A DNA stretch of 9,056 bases from Persicitalea sp038242095 (GTDB taxonomy: Bacteria; Bacteroidota; Bacteroidia; Cytophagales; Spirosomataceae). Where the stretch lies: assembly GCA_038242095.1 (NCBI GenBank), contig JBBSSJ010000197.1, forward strand, positions 1-9,056. The letters are read 5' to 3'. The first letter of the stretch is position 1, and every line of letters begins with the position of its first letter. The notes under the pieces are model-generated. The model worked only from the letters and a program-made list of their open reading frames with translations. It was not told the DNA's origin and searched no databases. The translations under genes and the position numbers were made by a program. Below, piece after piece: positions 6,763 through 9,056 of the stretch.

Positions 6763-6772
6763 CGTTCCCCTT

Positions 6773-7390
6773 TCACTTGAACGCCAAAACAGAAATGATA
6801 TTTTTACAAAATTCATATTCCGGGGGTTGATTGGAGCCCAGGATAACCATCTGATTATCGGCAAGATCGGTCACATTATTGAGATACCAGCGTACGCCCT
6901 GGGCATCCAGATTGGACGTCGGCTCGTCCAGAATTACCACCGGGACATCCGACAAAAAAGCCAAACCGAGCTTGACCCGCTGCTTCATGCCCGACGAAAA
7001 GTGCCGCACTACTTTGTTACGGGCGTGGCTTAGTTGCACGAAATTTTCAAATTCAGGCGCACCAAATCCATTTTTAAGCGGCTTGAATTTTTGGTGAAAC
7101 TCCACCAATTCCCGCAGCGTGAATTCCTCGATCAATTCCAGGTAGGGCGCCGCCAGGATAATCTCCCGGTACCAGTCGTCTATTTCCACCTCCTTGCCTT
7201 CGCTTTGGTACCGAATCGTCCCCTCCGAAGGCGGCACGATACCCATCAGCAACTGAATCAAGGTCGACTTTCCGCTACCGTTGGGCCCAACGAAAGTATA
7301 GCTTTCACCCGAATTGAAGGCCAGGTCCACGCCCCGCACAATCCATTCCGCGATAAACTTCTTGCCTACTTTTTCTAAGATGATTTTCAC
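6773..7390 (-). CDS. ABC transporter ATP-binding protein, stand-alone
   Basis: A 205-residue cytoplasmic ATPase domain, short for the class, with no permease gene next to it in the window. Residues (GTG start): Walker A GPNGSGKST 35-43, signature FSSGMKQRV 131-139, Walker B VVILDEPTS 151-159 with D155 and catalytic E156, D-loop SNLDAQG 159-165. Two standard positions differ. The Q-loop region reads IILAAPYLELIEEFT without the usual glutamine, and the H-loop reads ILGSNQPPEYEF with N187 where a histidine is expected. No ATG is available at the N-terminus. I prefer GTG 7388-7390, giving MKIILEKVGKKF, typical for such ATPases. A TTG at 7412-7414 would add MKNCPPAS through a run of six C. The transported substrate is unknown. 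A gliding or export ATPase (GldA-like) or a CcmA-like role is possible but not supported by any specific residue. Confidence 0.88.
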   Translation of the reverse strand: MKIILEKVGKKFIAEWIVRGVDLAFNSGESYTFVGPNGSGKSTLIQLLMGIVPPSEGTIRYQSEGKEVEIDDWYREIILAAPYLELIEEFTLRELVEFHQKFKPLKNGFGAPEFENFVQLSHARNKVVRHFSSGMKQRVKLGLAFLSDVPVVILDEPTSNLDAQGVRWYLNNVTDLADNQMVILGSNQPPEYEFCKNIISVLAFK

Positions 7391-7434
7391 TGAGGCAGGG
7401 GGGCAATTTTTCAAGAAATGAATTTACAACTCAA

Positions 7435-7442
7435 CAAATCTA
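7435..7442 (-). promoter_or_regulatory. Candidate -7 element for the ABC ATPase gene
   Basis: TAGATTTG on the minus strand matches the Bacteroidota -7 consensus TAnnTTTG perfectly. A transcript would start near 7430, a short distance before the TTG (7414) and GTG (7390) start candidates. No TTTG is found at the expected distance upstream, so this is a half-match. On the plus strand TATTTTAG (7454-7461) is a weaker -7 candidate for the amidohydrolase. Confidence 0.3.
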
Positions 7443-7488
7443 CGCAGATTCCTTATTTTAGGCCCCTTAACCCAAACAGAAATCGATA

Positions 7489-8937
7489 ATGAATACGCAG
7501 AAAAGAAGAGGATTGTTGCTAGCGGCGGGTTTGCTCCTGAGCGGCGGGCTGTGGGCGCAGAACGCCCACGAGCGGATAATCAGGGAGCTCAACCAAAAAG
7601 AAATGGCCTACGGTGAAGCCGCCAAAACGATCTGGAATTACGCCGAAGTGGGCTATCAGGAAGAAAAAAGTTCGGCCCTCTTGCAGGATATGCTTAGCAA
7701 AGAAGGATTTAAAATTCAGAAAGGGGTAGCAGGAATCCCAACGGCTTTCGTGGCGAGCTTTGGCGAAAGCGGTCCCGTGCTGGGTATTCTGGGCGAATAC
7801 GACGCACTGCCCGGCTTGTCGCAGGATGCCTGGCCGAGCCGCAAAGTCATGACCGAAGGCGCAGCGGGTCACGCTTGCGGCCACCACCTGTTCGGCGTAG
7901 GATCGGTGGCGGCGGCCATTGCGGTCAAGAATTGGCTGGTGGAGACGAAGCAAAAAGGTACCATCCGTTTCTTCGGTACGCCCGCTGAGGAAGGCGGTTC
8001 GGGCAAGGTGTACATGGTGCGCGCCGGACTCTTCAACGACGTGGATGCTGTGTTGCATTGGCATCCTTCCGACTCCAACCGCGCCAGCGCCGGGGTTTCA
8101 CTGGCCAATATTTCGGCCAAGTTTCGCTTCAGGGGCATCGCAGCCCACGCGGCGGGTGCCCCCGAACGCGGGCGCTCGGCCCTCGATGGCGTGGAGGCAA
8201 TGAATTACATGGTCAACATGATGCGCGAGCACGTGCCGTCCGACGCCCGGATTCATTACATCATTACCCAGGGCGGCAAGGCGCCCAACGTGGTGCCGGA
8301 TTTTGCCGAGGCATACTACTACGTCCGGCATCCGCAGCGCGACGTGGTGCAGGACATGTGGCAACGCATCGTGAAGGCCTCCGAGGGCGCGGCAATGGGT
8401 ACGGGGACCACCGTCGAGCACGAGATTATCGGTGGCGTATACGAACTCTTGCCGCTTGAATCGCTGGCGAAAGTGATGTACAAAAACTTGAAAGAAGTCG
8501 GTGGCGTAAACTACGACAAGGCCGAAACAGATTTTGCCCAAAAAATCTTACCCTCCTTTAATATGCCCGCAGGTAAGGAACCCGAAATTGGCGACGCCGC
8601 CAAAATTCTGCCTTACGAATATGAGCGCACGGGCATGGGCAGCACTGATGTGGGCGACGTAAGCTGGACCGTGCCGACCGTCGGCTTGCGCACTGCAACC
8701 TGGGTACCCGGTACAGCGGCCCACAGCTGGCAGGCCGTGGCAGCAGGCGGCACGAGCATCGGCCGTAAGGGCATGATGGTCGCCGCCAAAACCATCGCCC
8801 TTACCGCTGTCGATCTTTTTCAAAATCCTAAGGCACTGACTGAGGCGCAAGCCGAACTCGACGAAAAACGCGGCAAAAAATTCAAGTACGAAGCTTTGCT
8901 GGGCGACCGGCCACCGGCGTTGGATTATCGGAAGTAA
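7489..8937 (+). CDS. Secreted M20-family amidohydrolase (AbgB-like)
   Basis: A 482-residue metal-dependent amidohydrolase. Residues 1-23 are a type I signal peptide (KRR then LLLAAGLLLSGGLWA, with mature NAHE near 25), so the enzyme acts in the periplasm or outside. Motifs: LGEYDALPG 101-109, HACGHH 128-133 (metal ligands C130 and H132), TPAEEGG 164-170 (E167/E168 base and ligand), VLHWHP 188-193 (H192 ligand), the lid/dimerisation segment GIAAHAAGAPERGRSALDG 216-234, TDVGDVSW 386-393 and AAHSW 410-414 (H412 ligand). All expected metal residues are present, so it should be active. Length and motifs are closest to the p-aminobenzoyl-glutamate hydrolase subunit B group, which also contains N-acyl amino acid and peptide hydrolases. 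The substrate cannot be fixed; no AbgA-like partner is visible. It is divergent from the ABC ATPase across about 100 bp. An insertion sequence seems to begin just after its stop, without harming the coding sequence. Confidence 0.92.
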   Translation: MNTQKRRGLLLAAGLLLSGGLWAQNAHERIIRELNQKEMAYGEAAKTIWNYAEVGYQEEKSSALLQDMLSKEGFKIQKGVAGIPTAFVASFGESGPVLGILGEYDALPGLSQDAWPSRKVMTEGAAGHACGHHLFGVGSVAAAIAVKNWLVETKQKGTIRFFGTPAEEGGSGKVYMVRAGLFNDVDAVLHWHPSDSNRASAGVSLANISAKFRFRGIAAHAAGAPERGRSALDGVEAMNYMVNMMREHVPSDARIHYIITQGGKAPNVVPDFAEAYYYVRHPQRDVVQDMWQRIVKASEGAAMGTGTTVEHEIIGGVYELLPLESLAKVMYKNLKEVGGVNYDKAETDFAQKILPSFNMPAGKEPEIGDAAKILPYEYERTGMGSTDVGDVSWTVPTVGLRTATWVPGTAAHSWQAVAAGGTSIGRKGMMVAAKTIALTAVDLFQNPKALTEAQAELDEKRGKKFKYEALLGDRPPALDYRK

Positions 8938-8941
8938 ATTA

Positions 8942-9056
8942 GACTTGTTGCAAAAGGAATATAAATGTATTTTTGGTGCTATGAATATTTCAACTACGAG
9001 TTTAACAACGGAAAGAAAGTGGCGTTCTGTGACTGGATATGATGAGAGTCGTTTTA
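8942..9056 (+). mobile_element. Probable left end of an IS element, cut by the window edge
   Basis: GACTTGTTGCAAAA at 8942-8955 resembles the terminal inverted repeats of IS5-group elements. It is preceded by TTA (8939-8941), which fits a TNA target duplication as used by the IS1031 subgroup. A transposase-like reading frame starts 39 bp inside. The right end is outside the window, so neither the inverted repeat nor the duplication can be confirmed here. Confidence 0.5.
8981..9056 (+). CDS. Transposase N-terminus, partial
   Basis: ATG at 8981 opens a frame with 25 complete codons that runs off the window. Its LTTERKWRSVTGYDESRF (residues 8-25) resembles the N-terminal helix-turn-helix segment of DDE transposases in IS5-like elements, in which an L-T-x-x-R-x-W-R-x-x-T-G pattern precedes the DDE domain. 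The catalytic residues lie outside the window, so activity cannot be judged. The call rests on this short motif and on the IS-end-like sequence just upstream. Confidence 0.6.
   Translation, partial: MNISTTSLTTERKWRSVTGYDESRF

Noticed and set aside
7398..7403. A run of six G (C on the coding strand) between alternative starts of the ABC ATPase, considered as a phase-variation tract
   Set aside because: Six bases is short for slipped-strand switching, and the preferred GTG start lies downstream of it.
8964..9041. A 25-codon frame starting at ATG 8964
   Set aside because: It overlaps the transposase-like frame at 8981, ends within the window and has no recognisable motif.

Overview
The window looks like a chromosomal segment of a Bacteroidota bacterium, most likely of the order Cytophagales (Spirosoma/Dyadobacter-like). 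The reasons are a secreted protein ending in a type IX secretion (gliding-motility-associated, type B) sorting domain, gene starts without clear Shine-Dalgarno sequences, promoter-like TTTG / TAnnTTTG elements, and NAD kinase and Gfo/Idh/MocA sequences of Bacteroidota type. The order-level placement is inference from protein style, not from a search.

Layout, left to right. (1) 1-534, +: the 3' part of a Gfo/Idh/MocA-family oxidoreductase. (2) 615-1724, -: an Old Yellow Enzyme-type FMN ene-reductase, convergent with (1) across an 80-bp gap that holds a purine-rich inverted repeat. (3) 1725-2051: a divergent regulatory gap with a terminator-like hairpin in the ene-reductase leader, a short dyad, and promoter-like elements in both directions. 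(4) 2052-2927, +: NAD kinase. (5) 2932-6642, -: a 1236-residue secreted cell-surface protein made of a conserved N-terminal domain, a probable seven-bladed SBBP-type beta-propeller, a PKD domain, three tandem Ig-like repeats, a second PKD-like domain and the type IX sorting domain. It converges on NAD kinase with only 4 bp between the stops. (6) 6643-6772: a gap with two arrays of a degenerate TTGGAnn heptamer in inverted orientation. (7) 6773-7390, -: a stand-alone ABC ATPase with unusual Q-loop and H-loop positions. (8) 7489-8937, +: a secreted M20-family amidohydrolase of the AbgB type. (9) 8942-9056, +: the probable left end of an insertion sequence and the first 25 codons of its transposase, placed 4 bp after the amidohydrolase stop codon.

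The genes do not form one operon or an obvious pathway. Strands alternate, and each gene seems to be its own transcription unit. NAD kinase makes NADP+, and the divergent ene-reductase probably uses NADPH, but that link is weak. I see no defence system, CRISPR array, RNA gene or clear new multi-gene system. The points most worth a second look are the inverted heptamer arrays, the leader hairpin plus promoter dyad of the ene-reductase, the ABC ATPase lacking two standard catalytic-loop residues, and the mosaic architecture of the type IX secreted protein.
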